Assembly: GCA_913778495.1 (NCBI GenBank)
Contig: CAJYVD010000039.1
Location: 1-64,000 of the forward strand
DNA length: 64,000 bases
Reading direction: 5' to 3'
DNA from: an uncultured Pantoea sp.
Lineage (GTDB): Bacteria; Pseudomonadota; Gammaproteobacteria; Enterobacterales; Enterobacteriaceae
This document shows positions 56,650 to 64,000 of the stretch, piece by piece. The translations under genes were made by a program, and so were the position numbers. The notes beneath the pieces were generated by a model. The model was not told the DNA's origin and ran no database searches. It saw only the letters and a program-made list of their open reading frames with translations. The stretch's first letter is position 1, and each line of letters starts with the position of its first letter.

Positions 56650-59468
56650 CAGGCAAATTTCCGCGTTTCACCGTCGCCAGCGACGTTGGTATAGCACCGG
56701 CCACAGACCGCGGCGTGCTCCGGGTTCTGTCCCACGTCGGTGGTGTAGTGCCAGCAGCGCGGGCACTTCTCACCGGCCGCTTTATGCAGCGCCACTTTCA
56801 GCCCTTTCAACAGTTCGCTTTGCTGCGCTTCTTCGCTGGCCAGCGCGTAATCCGCCACGCTGGCGCCAGAAGTCAGCAGCACGAAGCGCAGTTCATCACC
56901 AAGCGCCTGCAGCTTCGCCGCCAGTTCTGGATCAGCGTACAGGGTGACGTTGGCTTCAAGTGCGCCACCGATGCGCTTGTCGCTGCGCGCCTGCTCGATC
57001 ACTTTGTTCACTTCGCCACGCACTTTGAGCAGCGTTTCCCAGTAAGCATCGTTCAGCGCTTCATTGTCAGCAAGGCCGAACAGACCGGTGTACCACTCTT
57101 CGGTGAAGACATACTTGGCGCGGTCGCCCGGCAGGTAGCCCCAGATTTCGTCGGCGGTAAAGGACATGATCGGTGCCATCCAGCGAACCAGCGCTTCTGC
57201 AATGTGCCACAGCGCGGTCTGGCAGCTGCGACGCGCCAGGCTATCGCCTTTTGCCGTGTACTGCCGGTCTTTGATCACATCCAGATAGAACGAGCCCATT
57301 TCAATGGAGCAGAAGTGCATCAGGCGCTGCACCACTTCGTGGAAATCGTAGTGCTCGTAAGAAGCCACGATATCCTGCTGCGCCGCCAGCGCACGGCCGA
57401 CTGCCCAGCGGTCCACCACCACCATATCATCCGGCTGAACGCAGTCGGTAGCTGGGTTGAAGCCCGCGAGGTTGGCCAGCAGGAAGCGGGCGGTGTTGCG
57501 AATACGACGATAGCTGTCTGCCGCGCGTTTGAGGATTTCATCCGACACCGCCATCTCGCCGGAATAGTCGGTTGAGGCCACCCACAGACGCAGAATGTCC
57601 GCACCCAGTTTGTCCATCACATCCTGCGGCGCCACAGTATTGCCGATGGATTTCGACATTTTGCGGCCCTGACCATCCACGGTGAAACCATGAGTCAGTA
57701 CCTGACGATAAGGCGCTTTGCCCTTCATGGCAGTAGAGATCATCAGTGACGACATAAACCAGCCGCGGTGCTGATCCGAACCTTCCAGATACATATCTGG
57801 TGCGTGTCCGGCGAACTCAGGGCGAGCATCAACCACGGCGTAGCTGGTTGAGCCAGAATCGAACCAGACGTCCAGCGTATCAGGCACTTTGACATAGCAA
57901 TCGGCGTCATCGCCCATCAGATCGCGCGGGTCAAGATCCCACCACGCCTGAATACCGTCCTGCTCAACGCGCTGCGCGACTTTCTCCATTAGCTCCAGCG
58001 TGTCGGGATGGAGCTGTTCGGTCTCTTTATGGACAAACAGCGCCATCGGCACGCCCCAGGTGCGCTGACGCGAAATGCACCAGTCGGGACGGTTCGCCAC
58101 CATGGATTCAATGCGCGCCTGGCCCCAGTCCGGGATCCACTGCACACCTTTGATCTCTTTCAGCGACTGCGCGCGCAGCCCTTTCTGGTCCATGCTAATA
58201 AACCATTGCGGCGTGGCACGGAAGATAATTGGCGTCTTGTGGCGCCAGCAGTGCGGATAGCTGTGCAGCAGCTTTTCAACGTGCAGCAGCGCACCCTTTT
58301 CTTTCAACAGCTCAACGACCTTATCGTTGGCTTTAAACACGTTTACGCCATCCAGCAAGGGATACGTCCCCGGCAGGTAAGCACCGTCTGGCCCAACCGG
58401 ATTGGCGGTTTCCAGACCGTACTTTTGCCCGATCACGTAATCGTCTGGACCGTGGCCAGGCGCCGTGTGCACCGCACCGGTACCGGCATCAAGGGTTACG
58501 TGCTCGCCCAACACCACTTTAGAGTGGATCTGCTCAAGGAAAGGATGCTGGAACAGCTGCAGCTCAAGCGCAGCGCCTTTGCATTCACCCAGAACGGTCC
58601 AGTCGCTAATACCGGCGCGCTTCATCACGCTCTCGACCAGATCTTTGGCGAGGATCACGCTGCGCCCTTCGAGTTGCAGCAGCTGATATTCAAACTCGGG
58701 ATGCAGTGAGATCGCTCGGTTAGCCGGCAGCGTCCACGGCGTGGTGGTCCAAATGACCAGCGCAACCGGCCCTTCTGAGGATGCAACGCCAAACTTGGCG
58801 CGCACCGCATCCGCGTCGACCGCATTGAACATCACATCAATGGAGGGCGAGGTTTTGTCGTAATATTCGACTTCCGCTTCGGCCAGCGCGGAACGGCAGT
58901 CCATGCACCAGTGCACGGGCTTCGCGCCCTTGTGCAAATGTCCGTTGCCGATGATTTTACCCAGCGCGCGAATGATGTTGGCTTCGGTGGTGAAATCCAT
59001 GGTGAGGTAAGGGCGCTGCCAGTCGCCCAGGACACCCAAGCGGATAAAGTCCTTTTTCTGGCCTTCAACCTGCTCAGCCGCATAATTACGGCAGGCCTCG
59101 CGGAACTCCGCAGCGCTCACTTTCTCGCCGGGCTTACCGATCATCTGCTCAACTTTGTGTTCAATCGGCAAGCCGTGGCAGTCCCAGCCGGGTACGTAAG
59201 GCGAGTCGAAGCCCGCCATGCCTTTCGACTTAACGATAATGTCTTTCAGAATTTTATTAACTGAGTGACCAATATGAATGCTGCCGTTCGCATAAGGAGG
59301 GCCATCATGCAAAATAAAGGTTTTTTTCCCTTTTTTGGCTTCGCGGATGATGCCGTACAGGTTGTCATCATACCAACGTTGCAGCATTCCCGGTTCGCGT
59401 TTGGCCAGGTCGCCACGCATTGGGAACCCCGTTTCCGGCAAATTCAGGGTAGATTTATAGTCACTCAT
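56649..59468 (-). CDS. ileS: Isoleucyl-tRNA synthetase
   Basis: 939 residues (E. coli 938). It charges tRNA-Ile and edits misactivated valine. The class I HIGH motif is [12 protein letters not shown] (about 57-68), KMSKS is at 603-607, and the CP1 editing domain lies between about 200 and 400 ([20 protein letters not shown] marks its entry). The C-terminal zinc site is visible as CPRCWHYT and CGRCYTNV. The bacterial-type sequence suggests ordinary mupirocin-sensitive IleS. It follows ribF after 27 bp. Confidence 0.98.
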   Translation of the reverse strand: MSDYKSTLNLPETGFPMRGDLAKREPGMLQRWYDDNLYGIIREAKKGKKTFILHDGPPYANGSIHIGHSVNKILKDIIVKSKGMAGFDSPYVPGWDCHGLPIEHKVEQMIGKPGEKVSAAEFREACRNYAAEQVEGQKKDFIRLGVLGDWQRPYLTMDFTTEANIIRALGKIIGNGHLHKGAKPVHWCMDCRSALAEAEVEYYDKTSPSIDVMFNAVDADAVRAKFGVASSEGPVALVIWTTTPWTLPANRAISLHPEFEYQLLQLEGRSVILAKDLVESVMKRAGISDWTVLGECKGAALELQLFQHPFLEQIHSKVVLGEHVTLDAGTGAVHTAPGHGPDDYVIGQKYGLETANPVGPDGAYLPGTYPLLDGVNVFKANDKVVELLKEKGALLHVEKLLHSYPHCWRHKTPIIFRATPQWFISMDQKGLRAQSLKEIKGVQWIPDWGQARIESMVANRPDWCISRQRTWGVPMALFVHKETEQLHPDTLELMEKVAQRVEQDGIQAWWDLDPRDLMGDDADCYVKVPDTLDVWFDSGSTSYAVVDARPEFAGHAPDMYLEGSDQHRGWFMSSLMISTAMKGKAPYRQVLTHGFTVDGQGRKMSKSIGNTVAPQDVMDKLGADILRLWVASTDYSGEMAVSDEILKRAADSYRRIRNTARFLLANLAGFNPATDCVQPDDMVVVDRWAVGRALAAQQDIVASYEHYDFHEVVQRLMHFCSIEMGSFYLDVIKDRQYTAKGDSLARRSCQTALWHIAEALVRWMAPIMSFTADEIWGYLPGDRAKYVFTEEWYTGLFGLADNEALNDAYWETLLKVRGEVNKVIEQARSDKRIGGALEANVTLYADPELAAKLQALGDELRFVLLTSGASVADYALASEEAQQSELLKGLKVALHKAAGEKCPRCWHYTTDVGQNPEHAAVCGRCYTNVAGDGETRKFA

Positions 59469-59495
59469 CAGATTATCGGTTCCGTATTTCGGTCA

Positions 59496-60434
59496 TTACA
59501 CCGGTGTTTTAAGCCCAAAAAATTGGCGGGCCGTTACCACATCTTTCGCAATTTGTTCTTTCAAGGCATCCAGCGACGCAAAACGCTGTTCGTCGCGGAT
59601 CTTTTGCTTCAGCACCACATCAATATGGCGCCCGTAGAGATTCATATGTGTGTCGAGCAGGTGGACTTCAAGCTGCTGACGCAAACCTTTCACCGTAGGC
59701 CGCGTGCCGATGTTGGCGACGCCAGGCACCGGCGTATCGCCCAGCCCCATGACCTCAACCGCGAAAACGCCTTTAACCGGCGTCACGGTGCGTCTCAGAG
59801 GAATGTTCGCGGTGGGAAAACCAATGGTGCGCCCCAGGGCATCACCGTGCACCACGCGCCCTGAAATGCTGAACGGGTGGCCCAACAGCGCCTGCGCCTG
59901 CGCAAAATCGTCGTTTGCCAGCGCCTGACGTACCGCCGTACTGCTGATACGCTTGCCACCGTCACAATAGGTTTGGGTGCTGATCACGTCAAAGCCGAAC
60001 TCTGCGCCGGCCTTCTGTAATAACAGGAAATCCCCGATGCGACCAGCGCCAAAGCGGAAATCGTCCCCGACGGCAAGGAACTTCACATTGAGCTTTTTCA
60101 CCAGCAAATCGGAGATAAAACCTTGCGCGGTGTAGGCGGCGAAGCGGCGGTCAAAACGCACGCACACCACCGCATCCACCCCTGCCTGCTCCAGTAGCTT
60201 CAGCTTCTCGCGCAAGCGCGTAAGGCGAGCCGGTGCTTTTTCCCCGGCGAACAGCTCAAGCGGCTGCGGCTCAAACAGCATCACCACCACCGGCAGATTG
60301 CGTTTGCGCCCTTCTGCAATCAATTCGGCCATCAGCGCCTGGTGCCCGCGATGTACGCCATCAAAATTACCAATGGTCAGGACGCAGCCACGATGCTGCT
60401 CGGTCAAATTATAAATACCGCGGATAAACTTCAT
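59496..60434 (-). CDS. ribF: RibF, riboflavin kinase/FAD synthetase
   Basis: 312 residues (E. coli 313). RibF phosphorylates riboflavin to FMN and adenylates FMN to FAD. The N-terminal adenylyltransferase domain has TIGNFDGVHRGHQAL near residues 20-35 and the VVMLFEPQPLELF stretch. The C-terminal kinase domain (from about 185) has GRTIGFPTANIPL and NIGTRPTV. It is the first gene of the ribF-ileS-lspA-fkpB-ispH unit and is divergent from rpsT. Confidence 0.97.
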   Translation of the reverse strand: MKFIRGIYNLTEQHRGCVLTIGNFDGVHRGHQALMAELIAEGRKRNLPVVVMLFEPQPLELFAGEKAPARLTRLREKLKLLEQAGVDAVVCVRFDRRFAAYTAQGFISDLLVKKLNVKFLAVGDDFRFGAGRIGDFLLLQKAGAEFGFDVISTQTYCDGGKRISSTAVRQALANDDFAQAQALLGHPFSISGRVVHGDALGRTIGFPTANIPLRRTVTPVKGVFAVEVMGLGDTPVPGVANIGTRPTVKGLRQQLEVHLLDTHMNLYGRHIDVVLKQKIRDEQRFASLDALKEQIAKDVVTARQFFGLKTPV

Positions 60435-60676
60435 GGCTGACTCAAACCGGTGTAAATCGGCGGATTATACCCTCGAATAGACCTGAGGTTAACCCGTCAT
60501 GGCGTCTTTCCTGCCCCAGATGGGCAGTATTCTGCGCCCCAGCCGCCGCCAGGGGCAATTTGTGAGATTTTTATTGCGAAATACTGTATTCGAATCGGTG
60601 TTGCTGGTAGAATCTTGCGCCATCAATTACGTAAGCGGGTGTCGTGGTTAAAACGACGCTTATTTGCACAAATCCA
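60435..60676. other. ribF-rpsT divergent intergenic region
   Basis: With the rpsT promoter and leader the spacer totals 318 bp. It should contain the divergent ribF promoter and possibly a second rpsT promoter near 60560-60620 (TTGCGAAATACTGTAT region), but I could not assign hexamers there with confidence. No small gene was found. Confidence 0.45.
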
Positions 60677-60705
60677 TTGACAAAAGAAGGCGCAAAAGGC
60701 ATAGT
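60677..60705 (+). promoter_or_regulatory. Promoter of rpsT
   Basis: A perfect -35 TTGACA (60677-60682) is followed after exactly 17 bp by CATAGT (60700-60705). It resembles the proximal E. coli rpsT promoter in sequence and position. Confidence 0.82.
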
Positions 60706-60752
60706 CCTCGGCCTTTGATTTGTCCATATAGAACACATTTGGGAGTTGGACC

Positions 60753-61016
60753 TTGGCTAATATCAAATCAGCTAAGAAACGCGCCGTAACATCTGAGAAA
60801 CGTCGCAAGCATAACGCGAGCAACCGTTCTATGATGCGTACTTTCATCAAGAAAGTATACGCGGCTATCGCAACCGGCGATAAAGCTGCTGCGCAGAACG
60901 CATTCAATGAAATGCAACCAATCGTGGACCGTCAGGCTGCTAAAGGTCTGATCCACAAAAACAAAGCTGCACGCCATAAAGCAAACTTGGTTGCACAGAT
61001 CAACAAACTGGCTTAA
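60753..61016 (+). CDS. rpsT: 30S ribosomal protein S20
   Basis: 87 residues, the E. coli length, starting at TTG with GGGAG nine bases before. S20 binds the 5' domain and helix 44 of 16S rRNA. The chain is lysine/arginine rich ([20 protein letters not shown]) and alpha-helical. E. coli rpsT also starts with UUG, which contributes to autogenous control; the weak start is retained here. It is monocistronic, with a terminator right after it. Confidence 0.98.
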   Translation: MANIKSAKKRAVTSEKRRKHNASNRSMMRTFIKKVYAAIATGDKAAAQNAFNEMQPIVDRQAAKGLIHKNKAARHKANLVAQINKLA

Positions 61017-61044
61017 TCGCCCGTCTGTTTATCGCTTTGTTAAA

Positions 61045-61070
61045 AGAACCGGCGCTCAGCCGGTTTTTTT
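61045..61070 (+). terminator. Terminator of rpsT
   Basis: AACCGGC-GCTCA-GCCGGTT (about 61048-61065) is followed by a T run, 30 bp after the rpsT stop. Confidence 0.92.
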
Positions 61071-61112
61071 ATGGGCGTCGTTCGGGATCCCTGTCCCCTC
61101 TTCACCCTCATG

Positions 61113-61142
61113 TAAAAAAAGGAGGCCTCTGCCTCCTTTTTT
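61113..61142. terminator. Terminator between rpsT and nhaA
   Basis: A second hairpin, AGGAGGC-CTCT-GCCTCCT (61120-61137), has seven A residues on the left and T residues on the right. It can therefore terminate nhaA on the minus strand and back up the rpsT terminator. Confidence 0.88.
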
Positions 61143-61164
61143 ATGCTGGATGATACTTGCCGTC

Positions 61165-62343
61165 TTACCGCAGCTTGATGCGCAACAGCGTATAACCCAG
61201 CACGGCTGAGAGCAGCGAGCCGCTGAGGATCCCCAGCTTGGAGAACGTCACCAGCTGCTCGTGAGCGGCATCAAATGCCAGCGAGCTGATGAAGATCGAC
61301 ATGGTAAAGCCGATGCCACACAGCACGCCTATCGCCATGATATCCCGCAGCGTGGTGCCACCCGGCAACGCCGCCAGCCGCAGTTTGACCGCCAGCCAGC
61401 AAAACAGGGTAATACCGAGCGGTTTCCCGATCAGCAGGCCGAGAATAATCCCCAGCGGCTCAGGCGACAAGACGTCACCGAAGGTGATACCACTCAGTGA
61501 AATCCCTGCATTGGCAAAGGCGAACAGCGGCAGAATCAGCCAGTTTACCCAAGGCATCAAGCCATGCGCCAAATGCTCCGCAGGCGAGTGGCCGTCCTTT
61601 TCTTCAAGGGGGACGAAGAACCCAACGATCACGCCCGCCAGCGTCGCGTGTACGCCCGATTTCAGCACCGCCGTCCACAGCACCACGCCCACCAGCATAT
61701 ACACAGCAATGTTACGCACGCCGCAGCGATTCAGTATCGCCAACAGGACAATTGCGCCAGCCGCGACGCTGAGCGAAAGCAGAGACAAATCGCTGGTGTA
61801 GAACAGCGCGATAATGACGATAGCGCCGAGGTCATCAATGATTGCCAGCGCCATCAGGAACACTTTCAGGGCCGCTGGCACGCGACTGCCCAGCAGCGCG
61901 AGGACGCCTAAAGCAAACGCGATATCCGTAGCGGTGGGGATCGCCCAACCGCTGCTGGCGATCGGATCGCCGTGGTTAAACAGCAGGAAAATCACGGCGG
62001 GCGCTGCCATACCGCCTAACGCCGCAATAACCGGGAAAATAGCGCGATCGCGGCTCGCCAACTCACCGGTGATCAGCTCGCGTTTCACTTCCAGACCAAT
62101 CAGCAAAAAAAACAGCGCCATCATTGCGTCGTTGATCCACAGCAGCAGATTTTTACTGATGTCCAATGCGCCAAAACGGATCTGTACCGGTTCTGCCAGC
62201 AGCGACTGATAGCCCTGCGCCGTGGCGGCGCTGTTGGCCAAAATCATAGCCGCCACGGCAGCCAGAATCAGCACGACGCCGTTACTGGCATCACTGGCAA
62301 TAAAGCTTTTGAGCAGGCTCCGAATATTACGAGGTTTTGTCAT
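61165..62343 (-). CDS. nhaA: NhaA, Na+/H+ antiporter
   Basis: 392 residues from [10 protein letters not shown]; the longer open frame upstream is not homologous. NhaA exports sodium or lithium in exchange for protons at alkaline pH. About 12 membrane helices are visible. The functional aspartates are in ATDIAFALG (Asp140) and AIIDDLGA (Asp170, Asp171), equivalent to E. coli Asp133, Asp163 and Asp164, and the conserved lysine lies in LLIGKPLGI. In E. coli the activator gene nhaR follows; here only a terminator follows. Confidence 0.97.
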   Translation of the reverse strand: MTKPRNIRSLLKSFIASDASNGVVLILAAVAAMILANSAATAQGYQSLLAEPVQIRFGALDISKNLLLWINDAMMALFFLLIGLEVKRELITGELASRDRAIFPVIAALGGMAAPAVIFLLFNHGDPIASSGWAIPTATDIAFALGVLALLGSRVPAALKVFLMALAIIDDLGAIVIIALFYTSDLSLLSLSVAAGAIVLLAILNRCGVRNIAVYMLVGVVLWTAVLKSGVHATLAGVIVGFFVPLEEKDGHSPAEHLAHGLMPWVNWLILPLFAFANAGISLSGITFGDVLSPEPLGIILGLLIGKPLGITLFCWLAVKLRLAALPGGTTLRDIMAIGVLCGIGFTMSIFISSLAFDAAHEQLVTFSKLGILSGSLLSAVLGYTLLRIKLR

Positions 62344-62450
62344 TACTCCTCCTGAGCAAAAAATTGAAGTGGGCAGTGTAACGGCACGGGTGGACGGTGA
62401 ATAGCCGTTAATGTCTCGTTCCCCCACAAACTATGGCGTAACCTTGATGC

Positions 62451-63470
62451 TCAGAAGAGATGGGGGTGCAAGTAAAAGTAGAGCATGTACCACGCTGCAT
62501 ACGCCGTCAGCAAAAACAGCGCAAAGGTGGTCACAAATGCCAAAGTACTGCCCGAGGCGGTGCGACACAGCGGTACGCGTCGCGGGACCAGCAGAATCGC
62601 CGTCAGGGGAACGATGAACAGAAAGTGGCCGATAAAATCGATCATACCAAAGGGGATCACCGCGCCGATGACAAAAAACGCCATAAGACCGATGCCGGCA
62701 TAGCCCGCTGCTCGCCCGCTAAAAATTTGCCAGGCGCAGCAAAATTCGACAAAGCCGGAAGCGCGAATAAAAAAGTCGGGATCTAATCCCATCGCCAAAT
62801 AGGAATACTCGGCAAGGAGCTGATGAAATAACGCGGGCTGCATAAACTTTTCAATGGCGCCCCATAAAAAAGAGTAGGCCAGCGTGAATCGTACAACTTC
62901 AATAGGCAGACCGCGCGCCTCGGTACCGCAAAGCGTCTGTGAAATCAGATGAACGCCAACGCCAATAAATACCAGGTAATCCAGCATATGGAACGTGCCA
63001 TAAAGTTGCGTGGCATAACTGTAGAGAAATAAAATCCCTGCGCCGGCAATGAGGCAGGTTCGACGGTGAAAGGCCGTCAGTGCAATAAGCGCGTGAACAT
63101 AGCGCATGGCCGGATTATGGATCACTAACTCCGGCGTTAAAATAATATGCGGGAAGCCAAGCGTGAGCGTGAGGAAAAAAAAGGCGGTGCCGCAACGTAA
63201 CACGACAGGCGCATAACGCTCTAACCTCGTTAGCGCAGGCTGCCAGGCGCTAATATCTACGGGCGAAGGCAATTTTCTGTCGAGTATCGACGTTAAAAAA
63301 ATTACGCCGGTCGCCAATATCACCAGTGCCATAAAATCACCCGACTGCACTAAATCGAGCAATGCGGCGGGCCGATGTTCCATATTGTAATCCACAAACC
63401 ATTTCACATGCGCAGCGGCAGCAAACGGCAATAACAGTATTCCCATAGTCAGAAATCGAATAAAAAACAT
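62451..63470 (-). CDS. Polytopic membrane protein of unknown function
   Basis: 339 residues from the ATG of MFFIRFLTMGILLLPF; the frame is open 24 codons further, but no clear ribosome site distinguishes the starts. I do not recognise the gene. It has nine or ten hydrophobic segments, an early AHVKWFVDYNMEHRP loop, LDYLVFIGVGVHLI, and a second half (SGFVEFCCAWQIFSGRAAGY, then GMIDFIGHFLFIVPLTAILL) that loosely recalls DoxX-type four-helix membrane proteins. Several histidines and acidic residues lie in or near membrane segments. It sits alone between nhaA and dnaJ, with about 107 bp and 230 bp gaps. Confidence 0.75.
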   Translation of the reverse strand: MFFIRFLTMGILLLPFAAAAHVKWFVDYNMEHRPAALLDLVQSGDFMALVILATGVIFLTSILDRKLPSPVDISAWQPALTRLERYAPVVLRCGTAFFFLTLTLGFPHIILTPELVIHNPAMRYVHALIALTAFHRRTCLIAGAGILFLYSYATQLYGTFHMLDYLVFIGVGVHLISQTLCGTEARGLPIEVVRFTLAYSFLWGAIEKFMQPALFHQLLAEYSYLAMGLDPDFFIRASGFVEFCCAWQIFSGRAAGYAGIGLMAFFVIGAVIPFGMIDFIGHFLFIVPLTAILLVPRRVPLCRTASGSTLAFVTTFALFLLTAYAAWYMLYFYLHPHLF

Positions 63471-63650
63471 AATGCGACAACGCCCCACTCTTTCTAATGA
63501 TATTTTATTTATTAACGTCAGTGCGCAAAAAATGCGCAACAAACGTATTTGCTGTCAATATCAAGCAAAGGCGTATTATTCGGGGTGGATTGAAAAAATG
63601 AAGGCAATCAAAGAAGCATTAATGTTTTAAAGACAGGAGTAAGAAAAAAG

Positions 63651-63681
63651 CAAAAAAAAAGCGGAGAGTGAGATTCTCCGC
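63651..63681 (-). terminator. Terminator of dnaJ
   Basis: On the minus strand GCGGAGA pairs with TCTCCGC around a seven-base loop (63681-63661) and is followed by nine T residues, about 20 bp past the dnaJ stop. Confidence 0.92.
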
Positions 63682-63701
63682 TGAATATTATTAATGCACG
63701 A

Positions 63702-64000
63702 TTAACGCGTCAGATCGTCAAAGAATTTTTTTACACCGTCAAAGAAGCTTTTGGATCGAGGGCTGTTTTTCTCCCCGCTGGGTCCACCAAAGCTCTCTTC
63801 CAGTTCACGCAGCAGCGATTTCTGTTTCTCACTCAGGCTCACCGGTGTCTCTACCACAACGCGACAGAGCAGATCGCCCACCGCACCACCGCGCACCGAC
63901 TTCACACCCTTTCCGCGCATGCGGAACAGTTTGCCGGTCTGGGTTTCTGCTGGCACCTTGAGCTTCACGCGACCATCAAGGGTCGGCACTTCAATTTCGC
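63702..64000 (-). CDS. dnaJ: DnaJ, Hsp40 co-chaperone (C-terminal part)
   Basis: The gene is cut by the right edge; about 99 C-terminal codons remain. The visible part is the second substrate-binding beta domain ([20 protein letters not shown], then [20 protein letters not shown]) and the dimerisation tail ending [25 protein letters not shown] sequence, practically identical to E. coli. DnaJ delivers substrates to DnaK and stimulates its ATPase. The J domain and zinc fingers lie outside the window. Confidence 0.97.
   Translation of the reverse strand, partial: EIEVPTLDGRVKLKVPAETQTGKLFRMRGKGVKSVRGGAVGDLLCRVVVETPVSLSEKQKSLLRELEESFGGPSGEKNSPRSKSFFDGVKKFFDDLTR

Noticed and set aside
56631..57575. 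314-codon frame on the plus strand inside ileS
   Set aside because: Antisense shadow of ileS; it starts inside lspA and has no independent support.

Overview
This window is a stretch of chromosomal core from an enterobacterium. Nearly every gene is recognisable as an Escherichia coli orthologue, at near-identical length and in conserved order. The lack of leuO beside leuL, of araC-araBAD beside polB, of kefFC beside folA and of nhaR beside nhaA, together with moderately GC-rich coding sequence, suggests a Pantoea/Erwinia-like member of Enterobacterales. That placement is inference from gene content, not a computed phylogeny.

Layout. 1-15711 (minus strand): the division and cell wall (dcw) cluster, read from mraZ (15711) down to the first 30 codons of ftsZ at the left edge: mraZ, rsmH, ftsL, ftsI, murE, murF, mraY, murD, ftsW, murG, murC, ddlB, ftsQ, ftsA, ftsZ. 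Genes overlap or nearly touch, and a single strong promoter with a 10-bp-periodic MraZ box array lies upstream. 16202-17212: cra. 17410-19628: ilvIH (minus). 20301-25216: the leu operon with leader peptide leuL, attenuator and leuABCD (plus). 25248-28335: the glucose-phosphate stress locus: setA, an unannotated short SgrS small RNA, and divergent sgrR. 28375-31768: TPP riboswitch and thiBPQ. 31765-38795: yabI (minus), then polB with a LexA-type box, rapA and rluA (plus). 38832-39638: djlA (minus). 39821-46655: lptD, surA, pdxA, rsmA, apaG, apaH (plus). 46701-48605: folA and a general porin (minus). 48851-54520: carB, carA, dapB (minus), with predicted RutR, PurR and ArgR sites upstream of carA. 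54725-60434: ispH, fkpB, lspA, ileS, ribF (minus). 60753-61016: rpsT (plus). 61165-63470: nhaA and an unidentified membrane protein (minus). 63702-64000: the C-terminal end of dnaJ (minus).

Functional themes are peptidoglycan synthesis and septation (dcw), branched-chain amino acid synthesis (ilvIH, leuABCD), sugar-phosphate stress (sgrS/sgrR/setA), thiamine uptake, DNA and RNA polymerase maintenance (polB, rapA), outer membrane biogenesis (lptD, surA, porin), pyrimidine/arginine precursor synthesis (carAB) and lipoprotein, isoprenoid and translation genes (lspA, ispH, ileS, ribF, rpsT).

I found no insertion sequence, prophage, CRISPR array, tRNA, rRNA, toxin-antitoxin pair or recognisable defence island, and nothing I would call a new multi-gene system. 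The items most worth a second look are the compact SgrS with a remnant SgrT-like reading frame, the Shine-Dalgarno-sequestering helix behind the TPP riboswitch, the structured leuO-less spacer between ilvIH and leu, the porin replacing other genes between folA and carB, and the unidentified membrane protein next to dnaJ.
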